Source of the DNA: an uncultured Oscillibacter sp.
GTDB taxonomy: Bacteria; Bacillota; Clostridia; Oscillospirales; Oscillospiraceae
DNA length: 15,519 bases
Direction: 5' to 3'
NCBI GenBank assembly: GCA_900551885.1
Contig: URXS01000045.1
Location: forward strand, 1 to 15,519
Numbering within the stretch: position 1 is the first letter of the stretch; each line of letters opens with the position of its first letter. Below, piece after piece: positions 1-6,022 of the stretch. The notes beneath the pieces are model-generated. The model was not told where the DNA came from and did no database searches. It saw nothing but the letters and a program-made list of their open reading frames with translations. Both the position numbers and the translations under genes were made by a program.

Positions 1-1
1 C

Positions 2-760
2 AGAAAGCTGGCGGCAGCTTATCTGCTGTCTCTGTTGATTCTGGCCGCGGTATTCAGCCTGGCCTCCAACCACCTGCCTGTGGAATCCCACGCAGTCGAA
101 CAAACTTTCGAATCTGCTGAAATTGCCGCTATTCGGGAGAACTTGGAGGCGCTGGGTTTCCCGGAGGAGTGGTTGGACCTGCTGCCAGAGGCGGAAATCT
201 GTAAACTGGCCGGAGCGGAGGCATGCTACGTGGACCCGGACGCCTGGGGAGATTCCACAGACAACGGCGTCCGCTATACCGACATCCAGGTGCAGACAGG
301 CTGGCGCACCTTCCGCTGCTACCACTTTTTCACCGTGAATACCCCCCGGTCTGTACTCCAGAACCAGATCTCCCTGTCCTATGACAGCCACGCCGTCGTG
401 TCGGATGTGGCAGGGCAAATCCTCTGGGAACAAGACGGCGCCCTCTGGGCCGGAGATCTGACCCTGGCGTCCGGTGTGCACAGCAGTTTCCTGGGCGAGT
501 CCTCCGTGTATACCGCCCTGTTCAGCTATCCCCTTTTCACCACGGAGCGTCAGGGCTGGTGCGCCTATTCCGCCGTCTTTCCCGGCGATTGGTTCTATGG
601 CGTCACCATCCTCCACTATCAGACCCAGGCGCTGCGGAATCTGTATCCCTATGCACCGCTGCCGGAGCAGCCCATCGTGGGCATCCTGAACGATCTGGAG
701 AGCCAGAGCTATACCACCTTCCCTCTGGAACCCCAATATGCGGAAAATCTCGGAAAGTAA
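2..760 (+). CDS. Hypothetical membrane-anchored or secreted protein, 5' partial
   Basis: The reading frame is open from base 2, so the true start lies left of the window; a TTG at 35 exists but sits inside a hydrophobic stretch and is probably not the start. The visible N-terminal part (AAAYLLSLLILAAVFSLAS) reads as a membrane anchor or signal peptide. About 230 residues with an extracytoplasmic look follow, rich in Tyr, Trp and Phe. The segment soon after the anchor is acidic and helical (AIRENLEALGFPEEWLDLLPEAE), and the rest looks beta-rich. I do not recognise the family and see no catalytic motif. The TAA stop at 758-760 is followed at once by a hairpin terminator, so the gene ends a unit separate from the repair operon downstream. 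It is real by codon usage and uninterrupted length; its function is unknown. Confidence 0.7.
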   Translation, partial: RKLAAAYLLSLLILAAVFSLASNHLPVESHAVEQTFESAEIAAIRENLEALGFPEEWLDLLPEAEICKLAGAEACYVDPDAWGDSTDNGVRYTDIQVQTGWRTFRCYHFFTVNTPRSVLQNQISLSYDSHAVVSDVAGQILWEQDGALWAGDLTLASGVHSSFLGESSVYTALFSYPLFTTERQGWCAYSAVFPGDWFYGVTILHYQTQALRNLYPYAPLPEQPIVGILNDLESQSYTTFPLEPQYAENLGK

Positions 761-764
761 ACGA

Positions 765-800
765 AAGCCGCCGCCCTGTTCGGGGCGGCGGCTTATTTCT
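765..800 (+). terminator. Rho-independent terminator of the first gene
   Basis: A perfect 12-bp inverted repeat (765-776 with 783-794, loop 777-782) made of GCCGCC/GGCGGC is followed by a short T-rich stretch (ATTTCTTG). It begins 5 bp after the stop of the first gene. The T-tract is modest but the stem is very stable. Confidence 0.75.
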
Positions 801-806
801 TGCAAT

Positions 807-877
807 CGAATTTTTGTTCGAGTTTCTCTTGACAGAAACGTTTGTTCGAGTTATACTGGTAATCGAACAAGAGTTCT
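807..877 (+). promoter_or_regulatory. Sigma-A promoter with three LexA-like (SOS) operator boxes
   Basis: TTGACA at 829-834 and TATACT at 852-857 are separated by exactly 17 bp, a near-consensus housekeeping promoter with transcription expected to begin near 864. Three 14-bp sites fit the Gram-positive LexA pattern CGAAC-N4-GTTCG: CGAATTTTTGTTCG (807-820, one mismatch), GAAACGTTTGTTCG (835-848, two mismatches, filling the spacer between -35 and -10) and CGAACAAGAGTTCT (864-877, one mismatch, at the predicted start point). Their starts are 28 and 29 bp apart. LexA binding would block polymerase entry and clearance, so the downstream operon is predicted to be induced by DNA damage. The lexA gene is not in this window, so the exact consensus of this organism is inferred. 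Confidence 0.8.
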
Positions 878-895
878 ATTAAGGAGGAATTTCTC

Positions 896-1021
896 ATGAC
901 CGGTTGGACGTTCTTTTTCATTCTGGTGGGCGTGGTGTTCCTGACCAGCCAGTTGTTCCGCGTGATCGACGCCATTGAGCGCCCTGCCCGGCATCAGCAT
1001 CGCCGGGCCACCGTCCGGTGA
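896..1021 (+). CDS. 41-residue single-pass membrane peptide, first gene of the SOS-type operon
   Basis: ATG at 896 follows a very strong ribosome binding site (AAGGAGGA, 881-888) just after the LexA-controlled promoter. The product has one hydrophobic helix (about residues 4-21, WTFFFILVGVVFLTSQLF) and a short basic tail (RPARHQHRRATVR). By the positive-inside rule this gives N-terminus out, C-terminus in. The stop TGA (1019-1021) lies one base before the ATG of the radical SAM gene, which has no clear ribosome binding site of its own, so the two are probably translationally coupled. No family is recognised. SOS-induced single-pass peptides in other bacteria (SidA and DidA of Caulobacter, and the TM-anchored YneA of Bacillus) inhibit cell division, and this is a plausible but unproven role. 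It could instead be only a leader that couples translation. Confidence 0.72.
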   Translation: MTGWTFFFILVGVVFLTSQLFRVIDAIERPARHQHRRATVR

Positions 1022-1022
1022 C

Positions 1023-2282
1023 ATGGATGTTCTGGACAAACTCACCATCCTGACGGACGCCGCCAAATACGACGCCGCCTGCACCTCCAGCGGTGGGGAC
1101 CGGGCCTCCAAAAAGGGCTATATCGGCAACACCTCCACCTCCGTGGCGGGCTGCTGCCACACTTTCTCCGCCGATGGACGGTGCGTCAGCCTGCTGAAGG
1201 TACTGATGACCAACTGCTGCGTGTACGACTGCAAGTACTGCGTCAACCGCCGCAGCAATGACACGAAGCGGGCGGCCTTCACCCCGGAGGAGCTGGCCGA
1301 TCTCACCATCCAGTTCTACCGCCGGAATTACATTGAGGGGCTGTTCCTCTCCTCCGGCGTACTGCGCAACCCTGATTACACCATGGAGCTGATGATCCGC
1401 ACCCTGCACCTGCTGCGGGAAACTTACCGCTTCAACGGCTATATCCACGCCAAAGCCATTCCCGGCGCGGCGCCGGAGCTGGTGGAACAACTGGGCTTTC
1501 TGGCGGACCGGCTCAGCGTCAACATCGAGCTGCCCTCGGAGGCGGGGCTGAAAGCCCTGGCTCCCGACAAAACCAAGCAGGCCATCCTGGCCCCCATGGG
1601 ACAGATCCGGACCCGGGGACAGCAGAGCCGGGAGGAGCTGGTGAAGTACCGCCATGCCCCCCGCTTTGCCCCCGCCGGCCAGAGCACCCAACTGATCGTG
1701 GGAGCCACGGCAGACACCGACTTCCACATCCTGCGGCTGACCCAGGGACTGTATGACCGGTACAAGCTCAAACGGGTGTTCTACTCCGCCTACGTGCCGG
1801 TGGTGGAGCACACCCTGTTGCCCTCCAAAGACACCAAGCCGCCTCTGCTGCGGGAACACCGGCTGTACCAGGCCGACTGGCTGCTGCGGTTTTACGGCTT
1901 CCGGGCGGAGGAGCTGCTGGATGACGGCCACCCGGACTTCAACCCCCTGGTGGACCCCAAATGCTCCTGGGCTCTGAATCACCTGGACTTCTTCCCGGTG
2001 GAGGTGAACACCGCCGACTATGAGACGCTGCTGCGGATCCCCGGCGTGGGGGTGGTTTCCGCCCGGCGCATCCTCTCCTCCCGCCGGGTCCGGCGGCTGC
2101 GGGTGGAGGACCTGAAGCGGCTGGGCGTGGTGATGAAGCGGGCCCAGTATTTTCTCACAGCCTCCGGCAAGATGGCGGAGGGCCTGCATTTCACGCCGGA
2201 CAGCCTCCTGCGGGGGCTGATCGCCGCGGAGCGGTCCTCCCTGCCCCAGCCGGAGATGGAGCAGTTGTCCCTGTTCGCCTGA
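1023..2282 (+). CDS. Putative DNA modification/repair radical SAM protein (TIGR03916-type)
   Basis: 419 residues. The radical SAM cluster motif is C66-VYD-C70-KY-C73, preceded by a Cys-rich lead (GCCHTF and NCC) typical of this family. A helix-hairpin-helix DNA-binding motif (LLRIPGVGVVSARRIL, 336-351) lies near the C-terminus. The last residues are EQLSLFA; QLSLF (414-418) matches the bacterial beta-sliding-clamp-binding pentapeptide QL(S/D)LF, suggesting recruitment to DnaN. The family is known as a partner of the DUF4130 protein encoded next; the reaction is not established, although association with uracil-DNA glycosylase domains points to DNA repair or base modification. I chose ATG 1023, one base after the upstream stop; an in-frame ATG at 975 would overlap the small gene and lacks a ribosome binding site. 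The stop is 13 bp from the next gene. Confidence 0.92.
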   Translation: MDVLDKLTILTDAAKYDAACTSSGGDRASKKGYIGNTSTSVAGCCHTFSADGRCVSLLKVLMTNCCVYDCKYCVNRRSNDTKRAAFTPEELADLTIQFYRRNYIEGLFLSSGVLRNPDYTMELMIRTLHLLRETYRFNGYIHAKAIPGAAPELVEQLGFLADRLSVNIELPSEAGLKALAPDKTKQAILAPMGQIRTRGQQSREELVKYRHAPRFAPAGQSTQLIVGATADTDFHILRLTQGLYDRYKLKRVFYSAYVPVVEHTLLPSKDTKPPLLREHRLYQADWLLRFYGFRAEELLDDGHPDFNPLVDPKCSWALNHLDFFPVEVNTADYETLLRIPGVGVVSARRILSSRRVRRLRVEDLKRLGVVMKRAQYFLTASGKMAEGLHFTPDSLLRGLIAAERSSLPQPEMEQLSLFA

Positions 2283-2295
2283 AAGAGGTTTCCCC

Positions 2296-3153
2296 ATGAG
2301 CGAAATGATCTACGAATACGACGGCAGCTTCGAGGGCTTCCTCTGCTGCGTCTTTGAAAGCTACGCGCAAAAAGAGGTCCTCGCCGCTATCGTCAGCGGT
2401 GAGGACCCTGCTATCACCCTATTCCCCGTGCGCACCATTCAGACAGACCCGGCCCATGCGACCCGGGTGCTGCGGAAGGTGGCCAAGTGCTCCCCCCAGG
2501 CGCTGGACCTGCTGCGGCGGGGCTTTCTCACCTGCCTGCCGGAAAAGGAGATGCACCTGTACCGCATGGTCCGCCGGCTGCTGGAGGAGGGCCCCGGCTT
2601 CCTGGGCAATCTGGCGGATCCGGAGATACTGCCCCTTCGGCAGGCGGTGCGGCACCTGGCCAGCGAGGCTCACCTTCTCAAGGGCTTCGTCCGCTTTTCC
2701 GAGCTGGGGGGCGTGCTGGGCGGCGAGATCGCGCCGAAAAACCGGGTGCTGCCCTTGCTGCGCTGTCACTTCTGCGCCCGTTACCGGGAGGAGAAGTTCT
2801 TCCTCTACGACCGTACCCACCGAGAGGCGCTGCTCTACGCCGGTGGCCGGGCAGAGATCCGGCCTCTGGAGCACTTTCAGATGGCCCCGCCGGAGGAGGC
2901 GGAGGCCCGGTACCGGCTGCTGTGGAAACGGTTTTACGACACTGTGGCCATCCGGGAGCGGTACAACCCCCGTTGCCGCCGGACCCAGATGCCCCAGCGG
3001 TACTGGAGTACCATGACGGAGTTCCAGGGCCCGGAGCATTTCACTGCCCGAAGCTCTCCCGCAGCCGTTTCAGTCCCCGGCGCTCCAGCCGGGATACCTG
3101 CACCTGGGACACACCCAGAATCCGGGCGGTCTGGTCCTGGGTCAGTCCCTTGA
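2296..3153 (+). CDS. Probable DNA metabolism protein, DUF4130/TIGR03915 family, partner of the radical SAM protein
   Basis: 285 residues. Family landmarks seen are the start MIYEYDGSFEGFLCCVFESY, GFVRFSEL (130-137), the core VLPLLRCHFCARY (151-163), FFLYDRTHREALLY, and the closing MPQRYWSTMTEF (232-243). In some bacteria this domain is fused to a uracil-DNA glycosylase domain (TIGR03914); none is present here. It is the third gene of the SOS-type operon, 13 bp after the radical SAM stop, with a modest site AGAGG (2284-2288). Homology should end near residue 244. The remaining ~41 residues (Pro/Ser/Gly-rich) are encoded antisense to the end of sigF, so this tail is probably read-through into the convergent gene and not a domain. 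The function is unknown beyond a link to DNA metabolism. Confidence 0.88.
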   Translation: MSEMIYEYDGSFEGFLCCVFESYAQKEVLAAIVSGEDPAITLFPVRTIQTDPAHATRVLRKVAKCSPQALDLLRRGFLTCLPEKEMHLYRMVRRLLEEGPGFLGNLADPEILPLRQAVRHLASEAHLLKGFVRFSELGGVLGGEIAPKNRVLPLLRCHFCARYREEKFFLYDRTHREALLYAGGRAEIRPLEHFQMAPPEEAEARYRLLWKRFYDTVAIRERYNPRCRRTQMPQRYWSTMTEFQGPEHFTARSSPAAVSVPGAPAGIPAPGTHPESGRSGPGSVP

Positions 3154-3745
3154 AGTACCGCAGAAGTATGGTCATCCGCTCCTTCTCCGGCAGTTGGTCG
3201 ATGGCCTCCCGCAATGCGATACGCTCCACCATTTGCTCCTCCGGGGCTTCGGTGCCCAGCGTCCCCTCCAGCGTCAAGCCGTCGGCGGTTTCCTGCTGAA
3301 GGGACTCCGGCGTGTCGGTGGCCAGATCCACCTGGGCGATCTCCTCCACTGTCCAGCCGGAGGCCTCTGACAGCTCACTGAGGACCGGTTCCCGGCCCAA
3401 CTGCTGCCGCAGCTTTTGCCTCAAGCTGTAAAGTGTTTGCGCTTGCTCCCGTAGGCTGCGGCCCACTTTGATGGCGCCGTCATCCCGCAGAAAGCGCCGG
3501 ATCTCCCCGGCGATCTTGGGCACGGCGTAGGTGGAAAAGCAGGTGCCGTAGGAGAAGTCGAAGCCCTGTATTGCCTTCAGAAATCCCAGACACCCCAACT
3601 GATACAGATCCTCCGGGTCCACGCCCCGGCCGTAATACCGGCGCACCACGCTCCAGATCAGGCCGTTGTTCTCAATGACCGCCTGCTCGCAGGCCTCCCG
3701 GTCTCCTTCCTGGGCCGCCCGCAGCAGCTCCAGCGTGGCGCTCAT
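3041..3745 (-). CDS. sigF: RNA polymerase sporulation sigma factor SigF
   Basis: 234 residues, close to SigF of bacilli (about 255). Sigma region 2 is clear (VDPEDLYQLGCLGFLKAIQGFD, 42-63; FSTYAVPKIAGEIRRFLRDDG, 70-90) and is followed by sigma-3 (100-150) and region 4 with its helix-turn-helix (LTQDQTARILGVSQVQVSRLE, 201-221). SVSQVQVSRLE-type sequence and the operon position after spoIIAB favour SigF over SigG. It directs early forespore transcription after asymmetric division and is held inactive by SpoIIAB. The start ATG (3743-3745) overlaps the spoIIAB stop by 4 bp (ATGA), so translation is coupled. Its 3' end overlaps the convergent DUF4130 gene by 113 bp with no terminator between them. 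Confidence 0.95.
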   Translation of the reverse strand: MSATLELLRAAQEGDREACEQAVIENNGLIWSVVRRYYGRGVDPEDLYQLGCLGFLKAIQGFDFSYGTCFSTYAVPKIAGEIRRFLRDDGAIKVGRSLREQAQTLYSLRQKLRQQLGREPVLSELSEASGWTVEEIAQVDLATDTPESLQQETADGLTLEGTLGTEAPEEQMVERIALREAIDQLPEKERMTILLRYFKGLTQDQTARILGVSQVQVSRLERRGLKRLRESFGQ

Positions 3746-4191
3746 TTCACCGCTTTCATCCGGGGCGCCAGCCGTTTGCGCATGACCACGGTGGTCCCCC
3801 GGCCCGGCTGGGACCGCACGGTCAGCCGGTCCATAAAGCTCTCCATGATGGTGAAGCCCATGCCGCTGCGCTCCTCGCCGCCGGTGGTAAACATGGGCTG
3901 GCGGGCCTTCTCCACATCCGGGATGCCCCGGCCATGGTCCCGGACGGTGATCTCCAGGACGTTCTCCGCACAGATGCGCAGCTTCATCTGCACCTGGCCG
4001 ATGTCCTCGGGATAGGCATGGACGATGGCATTGGTCACCGCCTCGCTGACAGCGGTCTTGATGTCCTCCAACTCATTGAGCGTGGGGTCCATCTGGGCGG
4101 CAAAGCAGGCCGCCGCAGACCGGGCAAAACCCTCATTGGCGCTGCGGCTGGGAAATTGCAAAGTTACCTCATTCATGGCTTTTGTTCTCAT
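3742..4191 (-). CDS. spoIIAB: Anti-sigma F factor and serine kinase SpoIIAB
   Basis: 149 residues, the usual length (146 in B. subtilis). It is a GHKL-fold ATPase: N box SEAVTNAIVHAY (49-60; E50, N54), G1 box DHGRGIPD (85-92), G2 box RSGMGFTIM (108-116), and the conserved QPMFTT segment (98-103). It binds and inhibits SigF, and phosphorylates SpoIIAA on serine. ATG 4191 is preferred over the internal Met6 because AGGAGGG sits 9 nt upstream of it, while Met6 has no ribosome binding site, even though homology starts at Met6. It lies 19 bp after spoIIAA and overlaps sigF by 4 bp. Confidence 0.95.
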   Translation of the reverse strand: MRTKAMNEVTLQFPSRSANEGFARSAAACFAAQMDPTLNELEDIKTAVSEAVTNAIVHAYPEDIGQVQMKLRICAENVLEITVRDHGRGIPDVEKARQPMFTTGGEERSGMGFTIMESFMDRLTVRSQPGRGTTVVMRKRLAPRMKAVK

Positions 4192-4210
4192 GATATGTAT
4201 CCCTCCTGTC

Positions 4211-4516
4211 TCATCGTATAGTCACGCGGCGGCCGATACCGGCCACATCCAGAACCCGCCGGGCCTGACTGGACACGTTGCACACCAGCAGACTGCCGTC
4301 CAGTAGTTGCATCCGCTGCTGCGCCCGCATAATCAGAGCAATGCCGGAGCTGTCCATAAAGCCCACTCCAGCCATGTCCAGCACAAGCTGCCGGGGCAGA
4401 GCCGCGTCTATGGCCAGCTCCAACTGCCGGATGGCCTCCCTGGCTCCGTGGTGGTCCAAATCACCGGACAGCTCCACCAGCAACTTCCTGTCCACGCTTT
4501 TGGCGTTTAATTCCAT
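4211..4516 (-). CDS. spoIIAA: Anti-sigma F factor antagonist SpoIIAA
   Basis: 101 residues, a single STAS domain. The phosphorylation loop reads GFMDSSGIALIMR (52-64); Ser57 corresponds to the serine phosphorylated by SpoIIAB (Ser58 in B. subtilis). The unphosphorylated form frees SigF from SpoIIAB. ATG 4516 (MELNAKS) is chosen because GGAGG is located 5 nt upstream (4522-4526) and the homology begins here; the frame stays open upstream to 4693 but that part has no STAS similarity. It is the first gene of the spoIIAA-spoIIAB-sigF operon. Confidence 0.93.
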   Translation of the reverse strand: MELNAKSVDRKLLVELSGDLDHHGAREAIRQLELAIDAALPRQLVLDMAGVGFMDSSGIALIMRAQQRMQLLDGSLLVCNVSSQARRVLDVAGIGRRVTIR

Positions 4517-4868
4517 ACCTTCCTCCATTCCGCCGCTTTGCGCGGCATAAACAGAAACTGATTGTTTTCCCTGATAAATCGGGAGATTTTTGCCGCAGAT
4601 GGCGGCTGGCGTGGGGAACGGAACAGGGAGTGAAATGTCGAGACCTTTACGCCCCCTGGCCGCTGTCCCCCAGAGCGGTTGTTTCCTCTCCATTATAGGG
4701 GCTTGTCTCCTGCTTTTTTGTCGGATTCTTTCCGCCGCCAGTTATTTTATGAAAAAGTTTCCATTTTTCTGTTCCGCTTTTCCCCGCGAAAGCAGGGCAA
4801 AACCATCCGTTCTCCTTGCGCCGCAAAGTGACCAAGCACCTGCGGCCGTGCCTGTTTCTTTTTCCCAT
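4517..4868. other. Intergenic leader of the spoIIA operon, no gene seen
   Basis: With the adjoining terminator this makes a 423-bp gap between spoIIAA and the LysR gene, both on the minus strand. No supported gene is present; the small open frames here lack ribosome binding sites and homology. Two weak regulatory candidates for the spoIIA operon are a TATAAT on the minus strand (4692-4697) with no good -35, and TGTCGAG at 4636-4642, one mismatch from the Spo0A box TGTCGAA. I could not find a convincing sigma-H promoter (AGGA...GAAT), which would be the expected class for this operon. Confidence 0.4.
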
Positions 4869-4874
4869 AAGCAG

Positions 4875-4916
4875 AAAAAATCCCCTGAGCACGGTTTTTA
4901 AACCGTGCTCAGGGGA
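4875..4916 (-). terminator. Terminator of the LysR-family gene
   Basis: A perfect 17-bp inverted repeat (4881-4897 with 4900-4916; CCCCTGAGCACGG pairing with CCGTGCTCAGGGG) is followed on the minus strand by six T residues (4875-4880). It starts 24 bp past the LysR stop and insulates the spoIIA operon from read-through. Confidence 0.9.
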
Positions 4917-4939
4917 CGCTTCTTTTCTCTTTTCCGAAA

Positions 4940-5821
4940 TCACTCTGGTGTATCGTCCTGCTGGAACTCCTCGATCATGCGGCGCATGTCATTGGACAGG
5001 TGCCGCCCCCGCTCCCAGGCCAGACTGATCTGGGCCGGAATGGGTGGGTCCAGGGAGATCCCCACCAGGTCCGGCAGTTCCTCCAAAGTATTCTTCAGCA
5101 GAAAACCGCTGGCCACCCCGCTGCGGACCAGGCGGTGTACTGTGGAGAGCTGCCCTGTGGCGTGGATGATCCGGGGCGTGATGCCGGCCTCCTGGAAGCG
5201 ATGCATGACGATCTCATATTGGAAAAAATCCTTTTGGAACAGAACCAGGGGCTCCTGCCGCAGCTCGTCCACCGTCACCGTGCTCCGGCAGCGCAGGGGG
5301 TGGTCCTGGGCAACGCACCAGACCGTCTCTGTGGACACCACCGGCACAGCGGAAAAAGCCTCCGGCAGCGGCTCGCTGTGGGCCACAAAGGCCAAATCCA
5401 ACGTCTTCTCCAGCAAATTCCGCATCAAAGACTTGGCACCGCCCTCCTCTGTGGTAACGGTGATCTGTGGATTCCGGGGCAAAAAGCTGCCGTAGAGCCG
5501 GGGCAGCAGCACCGCGCCGATCATGGGCGGGACGCCCAACCGGATGGGATAATGCCGGCGGCCGATATCCTGCATCCGGGCTGCAACCTGATCGGCGTGC
5601 TCCAGCAGTCCGTCCGCCATGCTCAAAAGCTGACGTCCCTCCCCCGTCAGGGCAAATCCCTGATAGCGGCGGGAGGTGAGCTTCACTCCAAACTCCTGCT
5701 CCAGCTCTCGGATGGCCACGGAGATGGAAGGCTGGGAAATGTGCAAAGCCTCCGCCGCACCGGTGATACTTTGCAGCCGGCAAGCGGTCTGAAAATAGCG
5801 AAGCTGCTGTAATTTCAACAT
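4940..5821 (-). CDS. LysR-family transcriptional regulator
   Basis: 293 residues, the standard LysR length. The N-terminal winged helix-turn-helix is clear (LQQLRYFQTACRLQSITGAA, then EALHISQPSISVAIRELEQE, residues 4-44). A helical linker and the two-lobed periplasmic-binding-like effector domain (about 90-285) follow. ATG 5821 (MLKLQQLRYFQ) is preceded by GGAGGAGGGG; the open frame extends upstream to 5905 but that part lies in AT-rich intergenic DNA and has no family similarity. It is divergent from the malic enzyme, the usual arrangement for a LysR regulator and its target, so I infer control of malate or related C4-acid metabolism. The effector cannot be told from sequence. Confidence 0.92.
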   Translation of the reverse strand: MLKLQQLRYFQTACRLQSITGAAEALHISQPSISVAIRELEQEFGVKLTSRRYQGFALTGEGRQLLSMADGLLEHADQVAARMQDIGRRHYPIRLGVPPMIGAVLLPRLYGSFLPRNPQITVTTEEGGAKSLMRNLLEKTLDLAFVAHSEPLPEAFSAVPVVSTETVWCVAQDHPLRCRSTVTVDELRQEPLVLFQKDFFQYEIVMHRFQEAGITPRIIHATGQLSTVHRLVRSGVASGFLLKNTLEELPDLVGISLDPPIPAQISLAWERGRHLSNDMRRMIEEFQQDDTPE

Positions 5822-5891
5822 TTTCCCCTCCTCCCCAAACCTGGCCCTTATTATATATTTATTTTTTATGAAATTCAACGAAAAACTATAT

Positions 5892-5921
5892 TTGACAAAT
5901 CCCATCCCGTTTCACTATCAT
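5892..5921 (+). promoter_or_regulatory. Candidate promoter of the malic enzyme gene
   Basis: TTGACA (5892-5897) and TATCAT (5916-5921) are 18 bp apart in a markedly AT-rich divergent region (about 5840-5940). Transcription would begin near 5928, giving a leader of about 95 nt. The leader holds two small hairpins: GGCGGA/TCCGCC (5952-5969) and GCCG/CGGC (5972-5986). LysR sites are expected here, but no single T-N11-A dyad stands out. Confidence 0.55.
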
Positions 5922-6022
5922 AAAATCATAAAATATTGGGCGCTTTCCCTCGGCGGAAAGTACTCCGCCAAGCCGCCTTCGACGGCACTCATACAATGTC
6001 AAATAAACAGGAGGATGCGATC

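Noticed and set aside
97..110. A LexA-like match CGAACAAACTTTCG
   Set aside because: It lies within the coding region of the first gene, about 700 bp from the SOS promoter and with a terminator between; most likely chance.
975..1022. Longer ATG start for the radical SAM gene at 975
   Set aside because: It would overlap the 41-residue peptide gene, lacks a ribosome binding site and adds sequence unlike the family; ATG 1023 is better.
918..2297. A 459-codon open frame antisense to the radical SAM gene
   Set aside because: It is a GC-rich shadow of a gene with clear family motifs and shows no homology or ribosome binding site.
4647..4943. Small open frames in the gap between spoIIAA and the LysR gene
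   Set aside because: They run through the LysR terminator hairpin, lack ribosome binding sites and resemble no known protein.
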